From Jeotgalibacillus aurantiacus (GTDB lineage Bacteria > Bacillota > Bacilli > Bacillales > Jeotgalibacillaceae): a stretch of 64,000 bases of DNA. How positions within the stretch are numbered: the stretch's first letter is position 1; every line of letters starts with the position of its first letter. The position numbers and the translations under genes are program-made. The stretch covers positions 124,001 to 188,000 of the forward strand of contig NZ_JACNMS010000004.1 in NCBI RefSeq assembly GCF_020595125.1. The letters run 5' to 3'. Positions 45,330 through 54,308 of the stretch are shown here, piece after piece. The notes beneath the pieces are model-generated. The model was not told the DNA's origin. It did no database searches and worked only from the letters and a program-made list of their open reading frames with translations.

Positions 45330-47042
45330 ATGAACAAAAAAGAAATCATCAGACTGCTTGAGAAAATTGCGGTATACATGGAGCTGAAAGGGGAAAATCC
45401 GTTTAAAATCAGTGCGTTCAGAAAAGCAGCCCAAGCGCTGGAGACGGATCAGAGAAGCCTCTCACAGATTGAAGATGTTAAAGCCTTGAAAGGAGTCGGG
45501 AAAGGAACGGCTGCTGTCATTGAAGAATACATGAAAACGGGTCAATCATCTGTCCTTGATTCGCTTAAGGAAGAAGTGCCTGAAGGGTTAATTCCACTAT
45601 TAAAACTTCAGGGGCTTGGCGGGAAAAAGATTGCCCGCCTGTATCAGGAGCTCGGTGTGGAATCGGCTGAAGATTTGAAGCGTGTCTGTGAAGAAGGCAA
45701 AGTTCAGCAGCTTTCCGGATTTGGTGCTAAAACGGAGGAAAAAATCCTGGCCGCGCTCCTGAATGCCGGCAGCCGTCCGGAGAGACTGCCGATTTCAGCA
45801 GTATTGCCAATAGCTGAAGAACTGGACGGATTTCTTGCAGGGATTGATGAGATCAGCCGCTTTTCACGTGCCGGCAGTTTAAGGCGAAACAGTGAAACCG
45901 TAAAAGATCTTGATTATATTGCCTCTACAGATCAGCCGGAGAAGGTTAAAGATCAGATCTTAACCATACCGGGTTTAAAAGAAGTGCTGTCAGCAGGAAA
46001 TACAAAAGTTTCTGTCGTTCTGGAACGCGAGTATGATCTGTCAGTCGATATCCGGCTTGTTGAGGATCAGGCATTTGCGACAACGCTCCATCATTTTACG
46101 GGCTCAAAGGATCATAATGTAAAAATGCGCCAGATTGCGAAAGAACGCGGTGAGCGGATCAGTGAATATGGCGTTGAAAACCTTGAGACAGGAGAAGTGA
46201 CGACGTTTGAAAGCGAAGAAGCCTTTTTCGCTCACTTTGGCATGGCCTTTCTTTCACCTGAACTGAGGGAAGATGGCACGGAAACTTCCCGGCATGAAGA
46301 AGCGGAAGATCTGATCACCCTTGATGACATCAGAGGGGATCTTCACATGCATACGACCTGGAGTGATGGTGCTTATTCTCTGGAGGAAATGATTGAAGCA
46401 TGCCGCCAAAAAGGGTACGATTACATGGCTATAACAGATCACTCCCATTACTTGCGTGTTGCCAATGGGCTGTCAGCTGAGCGCTTAAGGAAGCAGATAA
46501 GTGAAATAAGAGCATTAAATGAAAAGTATGATGATATTGACATTCTGGCAGGTATAGAAATGGATATCCTTCCGGATGGGTCGCTTGATTATGATGATGA
46601 GCTTCTTGAAGAGCTCGACATTGTCATTGCCTCTATTCATTCCTCTTTTTCACAGTCCGAGGAACAGATCAGGGAGAGACTTGAAACAGCTCTTGCCAAC
46701 CCTCATGTTGATTTTATTGCGCACCCGACCGGTCGTATTGTCGGGGAAAGAAAAGGATATCGTGTCGATATGGACTGGCTCGTGAAGAGAGCGGCAGAAA
46801 CGAGTACAGGCCTTGAATTGAATGCAAATCCGCATAGATTTGATTTGAACAGTGAATACGTAGCGCTCGCTCAAAAGCATAACGTACCCGTATTCATTAA
46901 TACGGATGCTCATGATACGACTCATCTGGAATTTATGGAGCTTGGTATAAAAACCGGTCGTAAAGGCTGGCTGAAAAAAGAGTCCGTCATGAATGCAAAA
47001 TCGTTTGATGAGCTTTCCCGTTTTCTGAAACGCCATCAATAA
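45330..47042 (+). CDS. polX: DNA polymerase/3'-5' exonuclease PolX
   Basis: 570 residues, equal to B. subtilis YshC/PolX. Family X polymerase for short gap filling. N-terminal helix-hairpin-helix units ([47 protein letters not shown]), polymerase site with the acidic pair in [11 protein letters not shown] and the third Asp in LSVDIRL, and a C-terminal PHP phosphoesterase domain ([46 protein letters not shown]) that provides exonuclease and AP-endonuclease activity. ATG 45330. Followed at 13 bp by mutSB with an SD in between. Confidence 0.96.
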   Translation: MNKKEIIRLLEKIAVYMELKGENPFKISAFRKAAQALETDQRSLSQIEDVKALKGVGKGTAAVIEEYMKTGQSSVLDSLKEEVPEGLIPLLKLQGLGGKKIARLYQELGVESAEDLKRVCEEGKVQQLSGFGAKTEEKILAALLNAGSRPERLPISAVLPIAEELDGFLAGIDEISRFSRAGSLRRNSETVKDLDYIASTDQPEKVKDQILTIPGLKEVLSAGNTKVSVVLEREYDLSVDIRLVEDQAFATTLHHFTGSKDHNVKMRQIAKERGERISEYGVENLETGEVTTFESEEAFFAHFGMAFLSPELREDGTETSRHEEAEDLITLDDIRGDLHMHTTWSDGAYSLEEMIEACRQKGYDYMAITDHSHYLRVANGLSAERLRKQISEIRALNEKYDDIDILAGIEMDILPDGSLDYDDELLEELDIVIASIHSSFSQSEEQIRERLETALANPHVDFIAHPTGRIVGERKGYRVDMDWLVKRAAETSTGLELNANPHRFDLNSEYVALAQKHNVPVFINTDAHDTTHLEFMELGIKTGRKGWLKKESVMNAKSFDELSRFLKRHQ

Positions 47043-47055
47043 GGAGAGAAAGCAA

Positions 47056-49416
47056 TTGAATGAAAAGACTTTAAAAACGCTTGAATTTATTAAAATCAGA
47101 CAACAGGTGCTTGAGTTTGCAGCCTCCTCGCTTGGTGCATTCCGAATTGAAAAGCTTGCGCCATCTACAAATCTTGAGGATGTGATGCGCTGGCAGGATG
47201 AAACGGACGAAGCAGCTACCATTCTGCGGGTCAAAGGTGGCATGCCGCTTGGTGGGATTTTTGATATCAGACCGCACATTAAACGCGCTCAGATTGGCGG
47301 GATGTTAAGTGCTGCTGAACTTGTGCAGGTTGCAAGTACGATCCGGGCCGGGAAAAATATCCGGAACTTTGTTGACAATATGATGGAAGAAAGAGAAATT
47401 CATATTCCGATTATTCTCGAAAAAAAAGAGAATCTCGTTGTTCTGACTCCGTTAGAGCATAAAATTTTTGAATCGATTGATGAAAACGGCGAAGTACTGG
47501 ATTCGGCAAGTCATGAGCTCCGTTCCATCAGACAGAAAATACGTACAAGCGAAAGCCGGGTACGCGAAAAGCTTGAAAGTGCGATCCGTTCAAAAAATGC
47601 AGCAACCATGCTGTCTGATGCGGTCATCACCATCAGAAATGACCGTTACGTAATCCCCGTTAAGCAGGAGTATCGCAGTCATTATGGCGGGATCGTCCAC
47701 GATCAGTCTTCATCGGGGCAGACTTTATTTATTGAACCTGAGTCCATCGTTCAATTTAACAATCAGCTCCGTGAACAGCGGTTAAAGGAACAGGAAGAAA
47801 TCGAAAAGATCCTGCTCGCGCTGACCCAGGACGTTCAGGAGGAAGCAGACAGTCTGCTTTTAACAGTTGAGATTCTCGGTGATCTTGACTTTATGTTTGC
47901 AAAAGCGAAATATGGCCGAAGTATTAAAGCAACAAAACCTGAAGTAAACGGTGAAGGCATTATCAATCTGAATAAAGCCCGTCATCCGCTGCTGCCGATG
48001 GATGAGGCAGTGGCCAATGATATTTACCTCGGTGAAGATTTTTCCGCAATTGTGATTACCGGACCGAATACGGGGGGGAAAACAGTCACGCTGAAGACGA
48101 TTGGCTTATGTACGCTGATGGCACAGGCAGGGCTTCCTTTACCGGTTTTGGACGGATCTAAAATTGCCGTATTTGAGTCTGTCTATGCTGATATCGGAGA
48201 TGAACAGTCGATTGAGCAGAGCTTGAGTACGTTTTCTTCGCACATGGTAAATATAGTGGATATATTAAAGCAGGCAGATGAAGGCAGCCTTGTCCTGTTT
48301 GATGAGCTTGGTGCCGGGACAGACCCTCAGGAGGGAGCGGCACTTGCCATTTCCATTCTCGATGAAGTGCATGGAATAGGCGCACGCGTTGTGGCAACGA
48401 CCCATTATCCGGAACTGAAAGCTTACGGCTATAACCGTGAAGGTGTGGTAAATGCCAGCGTTGAATTTGATGTTGATACGCTGAGCCCGACTTATCGTTT
48501 GTTAATCGGCGTGCCTGGCCGAAGTAATGCATTTGACATTTCAAAAAGGCTTGGTCTTAGCGATCATGTAATTAATCACGCAAAAACATTCATCGGCACA
48601 GACTCAAGGGCTGTTGAAACAATGATTGCCTCCCTTGAAGCAAGCCGTAAAAGTGCAGAGACGGATTACAGTGAAGCGCAGGAGCTGTTGAAGGACGCTG
48701 AGAGAATCCATCGTGATCTTCAAAAGCAAATGGCTGATTATTATCAGCGAAAAGAAGATCTTTATGAAAAGGCCCGTATAAAAGCCAATGAGATTGTTGA
48801 ACAGTCGAAGGCAGAGGCAGAAAAAATTATGTCTGAACTTAGACAATTACGCTTTGAAAAGCATGCGGACATTAAAGAGCACGAATTGATTGAGGCGCGA
48901 AAACGTCTCGAAGGTGCTGCGCCTGAGCTGAAAAAGACAGGTAAGAAAAAACAGCCAGAACAATCGAAACGAAAACTGCAGCCTGGCGATGAGGTAAGTG
49001 TTTTAAGCTTCGGTCAAAAAGGAATCCTGCTTGAGAAAACAGCTGATAAAGAATGGGCTGTCCAGATGGGTATTCTTAAAATGAAGGTGGAAGAAAAAGA
49101 TCTGGAGTTTATCAAGGGAGAGAAAAAACAGGAGCCGAAGCCACTTGCTACAGTGAAAGGTAAGGATTTTCATGTCAGCCTTGAACTGGATCTGAGAGGT
49201 GAACGCTTTGAAAATGCGCTGATCCGCGTGGATAAATATATAGATGACGCGCTATTGGCAGGTTATCCGAGAGTATCCATCATTCATGGTAAAGGGACCG
49301 GTGCATTGCGTTCAGGTGTTCAGGAAAAACTTAAAAATCACCGTTCTGTTAAAAGAGTTCGTCTTGGTGAAGATGGAGAAGGCGGCAGCGGCGTAACGAT
49401 TGTAGAATTCAAATAG
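47056..49416 (+). CDS. mutSB: Endonuclease/ribosome-rescue ATPase MutS2
   Basis: 786 residues, as in B. subtilis MutSB (785). Lacks the mismatch-recognition domains of MutS; has the core ([18 protein letters not shown]...), ATPase with Walker [19 protein letters not shown] near 335, [23 protein letters not shown] and [19 protein letters not shown], a long coiled-coil (about 520-640), and a C-terminal Smr domain ([23 protein letters not shown] ... [11 protein letters not shown]). Suppresses recombination and, in Bacillus, acts on collided ribosomes. TTG 47056 follows AAGGAGAG. Confidence 0.96.
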   Translation: MNEKTLKTLEFIKIRQQVLEFAASSLGAFRIEKLAPSTNLEDVMRWQDETDEAATILRVKGGMPLGGIFDIRPHIKRAQIGGMLSAAELVQVASTIRAGKNIRNFVDNMMEEREIHIPIILEKKENLVVLTPLEHKIFESIDENGEVLDSASHELRSIRQKIRTSESRVREKLESAIRSKNAATMLSDAVITIRNDRYVIPVKQEYRSHYGGIVHDQSSSGQTLFIEPESIVQFNNQLREQRLKEQEEIEKILLALTQDVQEEADSLLLTVEILGDLDFMFAKAKYGRSIKATKPEVNGEGIINLNKARHPLLPMDEAVANDIYLGEDFSAIVITGPNTGGKTVTLKTIGLCTLMAQAGLPLPVLDGSKIAVFESVYADIGDEQSIEQSLSTFSSHMVNIVDILKQADEGSLVLFDELGAGTDPQEGAALAISILDEVHGIGARVVATTHYPELKAYGYNREGVVNASVEFDVDTLSPTYRLLIGVPGRSNAFDISKRLGLSDHVINHAKTFIGTDSRAVETMIASLEASRKSAETDYSEAQELLKDAERIHRDLQKQMADYYQRKEDLYEKARIKANEIVEQSKAEAEKIMSELRQLRFEKHADIKEHELIEARKRLEGAAPELKKTGKKKQPEQSKRKLQPGDEVSVLSFGQKGILLEKTADKEWAVQMGILKMKVEEKDLEFIKGEKKQEPKPLATVKGKDFHVSLELDLRGERFENALIRVDKYIDDALLAGYPRVSIIHGKGTGALRSGVQEKLKNHRSVKRVRLGEDGEGGSGVTIVEFK

Positions 49417-49438
49417 CCTTTTCAGCGACAAACAACCG

Positions 49439-49470
49439 GGAGGTGATCAACCTGTCACCTCCTTCGTTTT
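49439..49470 (+). terminator. Terminator-like hairpin after mutSB
   Basis: GGAGGTGA (49439-49446) / TCACCTCC (49455-49462), eight-base loop, followed by TTCGTTTTC, an interrupted T-run. Confidence 0.6.
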
Positions 49471-49544
49471 CAAATCGGTTTTGAGAATCTGTGAGGTGCC
49501 CGGACCATTCGCATCTCTTAAATAAATGAAACAGCAGGTGAATA

Positions 49545-49955
49545 ATGATGGAAGCCTTTTGGAGTCATCCACTCGTGGAATCAGCCGGTTACTATAGTGT
49601 AGTCGTTTTATGTATGATTTTATTTCTGGCTGTTTTTGAGCTGGTCACTAAATATAACAACTGGGAAGAAATTAAAAATGGCAATATGGCTGTTGCCATG
49701 GCGACCGGCGGAAAGATATTCGGAATTGCAAACATTTTTACGAGCTCGATTGATCAGCATGATACCCTTTTAGCCATGATTGGATGGGGCGTTTTTGGTT
49801 ATGTAATGCTGCTCATCGCATATTTCATGTTTGAGTTTCTGACACCAAGATTTAACGTGGACACAGAAATTGGAAAAGGAAATAAAGCTGTCGGGTTCAT
49901 TTCAATGATTATCTCAGTCGGGTTATCTTTTGTAGTCGGCGCGAGTATCATGTAA
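49545..49955 (+). CDS. yshE: DUF350 family membrane protein (YshE-like)
   Basis: 136 residues with four membrane spans (YYSVVVLCMILFLAVFELVTKY, MAVAMATGGKIFGIANIF, LLAMIGWGVFGYVMLLIAYFMFEFL, AVGFISMIISVGLSFVVGASI). Pattern NMAVAMATGGKIFGI and NKAVGFISM are internal repeats of the DUF350 unit. Function unknown. The gene holds the place of B. subtilis yshE between mutSB and lcfA. ATG 49545 (or 49548) follows AGGTGA. A 26-codon ORF with its own ribosome binding site starts 13 bp after the stop. Confidence 0.85.
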   Translation: MMEAFWSHPLVESAGYYSVVVLCMILFLAVFELVTKYNNWEEIKNGNMAVAMATGGKIFGIANIFTSSIDQHDTLLAMIGWGVFGYVMLLIAYFMFEFLTPRFNVDTEIGKGNKAVGFISMIISVGLSFVVGASIM

Positions 49956-49967
49956 AGGAGATCAGAA

Positions 49968-50048
49968 ATGGAAACACTGTCAAAAATATTAATCGGCTGC
50001 TGCGCAGTTTTTATTGTCATCGGTATTGTATACTGGTTCACGATGTAA
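49968..50048 (+). CDS. Candidate 26-residue single-span membrane peptide
   Basis: ATG 49968 to TAA 50048: METLSKILIGCC followed by AVFIVIGIVYWFTM. One hydrophobic helix of about 18 residues covers nearly all of it, with two adjacent cysteines at its start. AAAGGAG (49954-49960) lies seven bases upstream, overlapping the yshE stop, so it would be co-translated with the DUF350 protein. A terminator follows at 50077. It could be a small partner of the membrane protein. No family is recognised; the evidence is the ribosome binding site, tight spacing and hydrophobicity. Confidence 0.6.
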   Translation: METLSKILIGCCAVFIVIGIVYWFTM

Positions 50049-50076
50049 AAATGACAAGGGAAAAGCTTTAGTTGGG

Positions 50077-50108
50077 GAAAAGTGCACCATTCAGCGCACT
50101 TTTCTTTC
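50077..50108 (+). terminator. Terminator before lcfA
   Basis: GAAAAGTGC (50077-50085) / GCACTTTTC (50096-50104), ten-base loop; ends the yshE-small ORF transcript. Confidence 0.8.
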
Positions 50109-50146
50109 AATCCAAAACTTTTTCTGTGTCTTTTTTCATAGAAAAA

Positions 50147-50175
50147 TTGTAACCGCTTTCTCTATTGGTTATAAT
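50147..50175 (+). promoter_or_regulatory. lcfA promoter with overlapping cre
   Basis: TTGTAA (50147-50152), 17 bases, TATAAT (50170-50175). TGTAACCGCTTTCT (50148-50161) fits the cre consensus TGWAANCGNTNWCA at 13 of 14 positions and covers the -35. CcpA repression of the lcfA operon is established in B. subtilis. No FadR palindrome is visible here; it lies instead at fadR. Confidence 0.85.
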
Positions 50176-50224
50176 GAAATCAGAAATGGGAATTTTCTAA
50201 AAATTATCTTAAGGAGGTTGTTCA

Positions 50225-51922
50225 ATGTCTGCACAGCCATGGCTGAACTTATATCCAGACACGATTCCCACAACACTGCAGTATGATCCAAAACCGGTCC
50301 ATGCGTATTTGACAGAGGCAGCGGTCGCGTACCCTGACAAAAAAGCTGTTCATTTCATGGGGAAGGAATTCACCTTTAAGGAAATGCATGAGTCATCCTT
50401 AAAAATGGCGAAGTATCTTCAGGATATCGGCATTAAAAAGGGAGACCGGGTAGCCATTATGCTGCCAAACACGCCAGCGTCTGTCATTGCCTATTACGGT
50501 ATTTTGTATGCCGGGGGAATTGTCGTACAGACAAACCCGCTTTATACGGAGCGCGAAATTGAGTATCAAATGAAGGATTCCGGAGCAAAAGCGATTGTTA
50601 CGCTGGATATTTTATTCCCTCGCGTGTCCAAGGTTTTTAATGATACAGACCTTGAGCATATGATCATTACGGGGATCAAGGATTTTCTTCCGTTTCCTAA
50701 AAACCTGATTTATCCTTTCATTCAGAAAAAGCAGTATGGTATTACGGTAAAGGTGGAGCATGCAGGCAGCAATCATCTGTTAACGGAAATACTTAAAACA
50801 GCTACTCCGGATCCTGAAGTGCCATCGCTCAACTTTGAAGAGGATGTAGCGATCCTGCAGTATACTGGTGGAACAACCGGTTTTCCTAAAGGCGTTATGC
50901 TCACACATAAAAACCTGATTGCGAATGCTTCTATGTGTGATGCCTGGCTGTATAAAAATAAAAAGGGCGAAGAGAGCATTATGGGAATCCTGCCGTTTTT
51001 CCATGTGTATGGCATGACAACAGTCATGATTCTTTCCATCATGCAGGGATACAAGATGATCCTTCTTCCAAAATTCGATGTGGAAACAGCATTGAAAACG
51101 ATTCATAAGCAAAAGCCAACGATTTTTCCGGGTGCACCTACCATTTACATTGGTATTTTAAATCACCCTGATCTTAAAAAATATGATTTAACATCTGTTC
51201 AATCATGTATCAGTGGATCAGCTCCACTGCCGGTTGAAGTACAGGAGAAATTCGAAAAGCTGACAGGTGGAAAGCTGGTGGAAGGTTACGGATTGACTGA
51301 ATCTTCTCCGGTTACTCACTCAAACTTCATCTGGGATCAGCAGCGGATTAAGGGAAGTGTAGGTGTGCCGTGGCCGGATACTGATTCGAAAATTGTTTCC
51401 ATGGAAACAGGCCAGGAGCTTCCTCCGGGAGAAGTCGGGGAAATTATCGTAAAAGGTCCTCAGGTGATGAAGGGATACTGGAATCAGCCTGAAGAAACTG
51501 CAGCAGTTTTACGTGATGGTTGGCTTTATACAGGGGACCTTGGATATATGGATGAACAGGGTATGTTTTATGTAGTAGACCGTAAAAAAGATATGATTAT
51601 CGCCGGTGGATTTAATATTTATCCGCGTGAAATTGAAGAAGTAATGTATGAGCATCCTGCTGTGCAGGAAGTAGTGGCTGTTGGAGTACCTGATGCGTAC
51701 CGCGGAGAAACGGTAAAGCTGTTTGTTGTGTTAAAACAGGGAGCGCAGGCAACCCAGGAAGAGCTCGATGAATTTGCACGCAAGCATTTAGCAGCTTACA
51801 AGGTTCCGAGAATTTATGAGTTCCGTGATGAGCTTCCTAAAACAGCGGTCGGTAAGATTCTCAGAAGAAAGCTTGTAGAAGAGGAAAAAGAGAAGCAGGA
51901 GCAGCAGAAGTTCACGTCGTAA
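50225..51922 (+). CDS. lcfA: Long-chain fatty acid-CoA ligase
   Basis: 565 residues of the AMP-forming acyl-CoA synthetase superfamily; activates long-chain fatty acids with ATP and CoA for beta-oxidation. P-loop ILQYTGGTTGFPKGVMLTHKN near 210, A5 motif VEGYGLTESSPVTH near 350, GWLYTGDLGYMDEQG near 433, the DRKKDMIIAGGFNIYPREIEE linker region near 452, and the catalytic lysine in LPKTAVGKILRRKL near the end. ATG 50225 follows TAAGGAGG. First gene of the fatty-acid degradation cluster; a terminator between it and fadR partly uncouples them. Confidence 0.95.
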   Translation: MSAQPWLNLYPDTIPTTLQYDPKPVHAYLTEAAVAYPDKKAVHFMGKEFTFKEMHESSLKMAKYLQDIGIKKGDRVAIMLPNTPASVIAYYGILYAGGIVVQTNPLYTEREIEYQMKDSGAKAIVTLDILFPRVSKVFNDTDLEHMIITGIKDFLPFPKNLIYPFIQKKQYGITVKVEHAGSNHLLTEILKTATPDPEVPSLNFEEDVAILQYTGGTTGFPKGVMLTHKNLIANASMCDAWLYKNKKGEESIMGILPFFHVYGMTTVMILSIMQGYKMILLPKFDVETALKTIHKQKPTIFPGAPTIYIGILNHPDLKKYDLTSVQSCISGSAPLPVEVQEKFEKLTGGKLVEGYGLTESSPVTHSNFIWDQQRIKGSVGVPWPDTDSKIVSMETGQELPPGEVGEIIVKGPQVMKGYWNQPEETAAVLRDGWLYTGDLGYMDEQGMFYVVDRKKDMIIAGGFNIYPREIEEVMYEHPAVQEVVAVGVPDAYRGETVKLFVVLKQGAQATQEELDEFARKHLAAYKVPRIYEFRDELPKTAVGKILRRKLVEEEKEKQEQQKFTS

Positions 51923-51934
51923 TGACCTGATTTC

Positions 51935-51970
51935 AAATGCGATTTTGCTTGACGGAAATCGCATTTCTTA
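51935..51970 (+). terminator. Terminator after lcfA, overlapping the fadR promoter
   Basis: AAATGCGATTT (51935-51945) / AAATCGCATTT (51956-51966), ten-base loop. The loop contains TTGACG, the -35 of the next promoter. The T-run is weak (TTTCTTA), so read-through is possible. Confidence 0.7.
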
Positions 51971-51977
51971 GTAAGAT
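51949..51977 (+). promoter_or_regulatory. fadR promoter
   Basis: TTGACG (51949-51954), 17 bases, TAAGAT (51972-51977). It is followed at once by the FadR palindrome. Confidence 0.75.
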
Positions 51978-52009
51978 GAAAATATGAATGAATCATCATT
52001 CATATTTTC
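51978..52009. promoter_or_regulatory. FadR (TetR-family) operator
   Basis: A 14-bp perfect inverted repeat (51978-51991 with 51996-52009) about ATCA; the centre ATGAATGAATCATCATTCAT agrees with the B. subtilis FadR (YsiA) box, ATGAATGA...TCATTCAT. It covers the expected transcription start of fadR, so FadR should repress its own unit (fadR-fadB and perhaps etfBA) until long-chain acyl-CoA releases it. Confidence 0.85.
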
Positions 52010-52041
52010 GTCTTTTATTTTGTCTGAAAGGTGATGGCCTG

Positions 52042-52623
52042 ATGAAGAAGGATAAACCAAAATATAAAATGATTATTGATGCAGCCGTTGTGGTCATTGC
52101 CGAAAACGGCTACCATCATGCTCAGGTTTCGAAGATTGCCAAGCAGGCAGGTGTTGCAGACGGTACGATTTATCTGTATTTCAAAAATAAAGAAGATATC
52201 CTCATTTCTTTATTTGAAGAAAAAATGGGTCAGTTTGTACAGTCGATCAGAACGAGAATGTCGGATAAAACCGACGCCATTGATCAGCTGAAAATACTGG
52301 TAGACAGCCATTTTAATATGCTTGCAGAGGATCATCACCTTGCTATTGTAACACAGCTTGAACTGAGGCAGTCTAACAAAGATATCAGACTCCGGATAAA
52401 CAAAGTGCTGAAGGAATATCTCGTACTCGTTGATGAGGTGCTTCAAAACGGCGTTGATAACGGTGTACTGTCTGAGGACCTTGATATTCGATTGGCAAGG
52501 CAAATGGTCTTTGGTACGATTGATGAGGTAGCCACTTCCTGGGTGATTAATGATCAGAAATATTCAATCACCGATCTGGCTCCGGGTGTACATACCCTTC
52601 TTGTAAAAGGATTGCGCAAATAA
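52042..52623 (+). CDS. fadR: TetR-family fatty acid degradation regulator FadR (YsiA)
   Basis: 193 residues, as B. subtilis FadR (194). N-terminal TetR helix-turn-helix (KYKMIIDAAVVVIAENGYHHAQVSKIAKQAGVADGTIYLYFKNKEDIL) and a helical ligand domain for long-chain acyl-CoA (AEDHHLAIVTQLELRQSNKDIRLRINKVLKEYL). Binding of acyl-CoA releases DNA and switches on beta-oxidation genes. ATG 52042 is preferred because GAAAGGTGATGG lies upstream; an ATG at 51986-51988 lies within the operator. fadB follows after 14 bp. Confidence 0.94.
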   Translation: MKKDKPKYKMIIDAAVVVIAENGYHHAQVSKIAKQAGVADGTIYLYFKNKEDILISLFEEKMGQFVQSIRTRMSDKTDAIDQLKILVDSHFNMLAEDHHLAIVTQLELRQSNKDIRLRINKVLKEYLVLVDEVLQNGVDNGVLSEDLDIRLARQMVFGTIDEVATSWVINDQKYSITDLAPGVHTLLVKGLRK

Positions 52624-52637
52624 AGGGGGAAAAGAAC

Positions 52638-53411
52638 ATGGGATTTTTACGATGGGAGAACAATGAGTTTATTTCAACAGCTACAATCAGCCGTCCCCCG
52701 GCAAACGCTTTGTCCGGTGCGCTGATTGAAGAAATTGATTCGTGGCTCGATGCAGTCGAACATGATCAGGATGTAAGAGTCCTTCTCATCCACGGTGAAG
52801 GCAGGTTTTTTTCTGCAGGGGCAGACATCAAGGAATTCACTGAGGTTCCTTCCGGTGCAGAGTTTACTAAACTGGCACAGAGGGGTCAACGCGTATTCGA
52901 AAGAATGGAAGCGTTCTCAAAGCCGATTATTGCCTCAATCCATGGGGCGGCTTTAGGTGGTGGTCTTGAACTTGCAATGGGCTGCCATATCCGTTACGTG
53001 AGTGAGTCCGCCAAGCTTGGCCTTCCTGAGCTGCAGCTCGGGTTGATTCCGGGATTTGCAGGCTCGCAAAGGCTGCCAAGATTTGTAGGATTCGCCAAAG
53101 CGGCGGAAATGCTTTTATCAAGCGATCCGATAACTGGGGAAGAAGCTGTGCAGTGGGGTCTTGCCAATAAGGCGTTCCCTGAAGAAGAAGTATTCGAAAA
53201 ATCGAAAGCGCTTGCATTAAAACTGGCTCAAAAGAGTCCGGTTTCAGTAAAAGCGGCGATCGACCTGCTTCAATATTCAAAACGCGGAGAATTTCAGGCC
53301 GGTGTTGATAAAGAAGCGGAGCTTTTTGGAGAAGTATTCGTGTCAGAGGACGCAAAAGAAGGCATTGGCGCGTTCATTGAGAAAAGAAAACCTGTTTTTA
53401 AGGGAAATTAA
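52638..53411 (+). CDS. fadB: Enoyl-CoA hydratase
   Basis: 257 residues of the crotonase superfamily: oxyanion-hole segments GRFFSAGADIKEF near 56 and SIHGAALGGGLELAMGCH near 97, then LPELQLGLIPGFAGSQRLPRFVG with the first catalytic glutamate region, and AAEMLLSSDPITGEEAVQWGL. It hydrates trans-2-enoyl-CoA in beta-oxidation. Follows fadR at 14 bp with AAGGGGGAAA, so it is in the FadR-controlled unit. Matches B. subtilis fadB/ysiB in size and place. Confidence 0.93.
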   Translation: MGFLRWENNEFISTATISRPPANALSGALIEEIDSWLDAVEHDQDVRVLLIHGEGRFFSAGADIKEFTEVPSGAEFTKLAQRGQRVFERMEAFSKPIIASIHGAALGGGLELAMGCHIRYVSESAKLGLPELQLGLIPGFAGSQRLPRFVGFAKAAEMLLSSDPITGEEAVQWGLANKAFPEEEVFEKSKALALKLAQKSPVSVKAAIDLLQYSKRGEFQAGVDKEAELFGEVFVSEDAKEGIGAFIEKRKPVFKGN

Positions 53412-53448
53412 TATAAATTAATCATCATCAAAAATCGGAGGGAATAAT

Positions 53449-54222
53449 ATGAATATTTACGTACTGATGAAAAGAACGTTTGATACAGAGGAAAAAATTT
53501 CAGTCCAGGGTGGAAAGATTGCTGAAGACGGAGCGGAATTCATCATCAACCCTTACGATGAATATGCGATCGAGGAAGCCATCCAGCTTCGCGATGAGCA
53601 CGGTGGAGAAGTAACTGTTGTATCAGTCGGTAATGAAGAGACAGAAAAGCAGCTTCGTACTGCTTTAGCAATGGGTGCTGATAAAGCAGTGCTTGTTAAT
53701 ATTGAAGATGACCTGGATGAAACGGATCAGTTTACAACAGCAAAAATTCTTGCTGAATACCTGAAAGATAAGGAAGCGGATCTGATCATCGGAGGAAACG
53801 TGGCAATTGATGGCGGTTCAGGTCAGGTCGGTCCGCGTGTGGCTGAGCAGTTAAACATCCCTTACGTAACGACGATCACAAGCATCAAAATTGATGGAGA
53901 CACAGTAACCATTGTCCGTGACGTAGAAGGAGATTCTGAAACAATCGAAACTTCACTTCCACTACTCGTTACGGCACAGCAAGGTCTGAATGATCCGCGT
54001 TATCCATCACTTCCGGGGATCATGAAAGCAAAGAAAAAGCCGCTTGATGAGCTTGAGCTTGATGATCTGGATCTAGAGGAAGAAGATGTTGAACCAAAAA
54101 CAGAAACAGTTGAAATTTACCTGCCACCTGCAAAAGAAGCAGGGCGTATTCTTGATGGTGACATTGACGCACAGGTGAAAGAACTTGTGGACCTTCTTAG
54201 AAAAGAAGCAAAAGTAATCTGA
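53449..54222 (+). CDS. etfB: Electron transfer flavoprotein subunit beta
   Basis: 257 residues. Adenine nucleotide-binding alpha/beta domain (MNIYVLMKRTFDTEEKISVQGG; NPYDEYAIEEAIQLRDEHGGEVTVVSVGNEE; ADLIIGGNVAIDGGSGQVGPRVAEQLNIPYVTTITSI region), AMP-binding loop, and the recognition segment PSLPGIMKAKKKPLDELEL that docks acyl-CoA dehydrogenases. With EtfA it carries electrons from beta-oxidation dehydrogenases towards the quinone pool. ATG 53449 follows GGAGGG. 37 bp after fadB, so co-transcribed. Confidence 0.95.
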   Translation: MNIYVLMKRTFDTEEKISVQGGKIAEDGAEFIINPYDEYAIEEAIQLRDEHGGEVTVVSVGNEETEKQLRTALAMGADKAVLVNIEDDLDETDQFTTAKILAEYLKDKEADLIIGGNVAIDGGSGQVGPRVAEQLNIPYVTTITSIKIDGDTVTIVRDVEGDSETIETSLPLLVTAQQGLNDPRYPSLPGIMKAKKKPLDELELDDLDLEEEDVEPKTETVEIYLPPAKEAGRILDGDIDAQVKELVDLLRKEAKVI

Positions 54223-54308
54223 TTTCACATGTAAACTAAACAGTCAGACTCGTCATTTCAGAGTCAAAGACAGGACTAAACATGACAATAACCAGGAGGT
54301 TTTATCAT

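Noticed and set aside
49464-49516. Further TTYGTGAGK array between mutSB and yshE
   Set aside because: TCTGTGAGGTGCC at 49488 resembles array 3, but neighbours are at 20 and 24 bases and match poorly.
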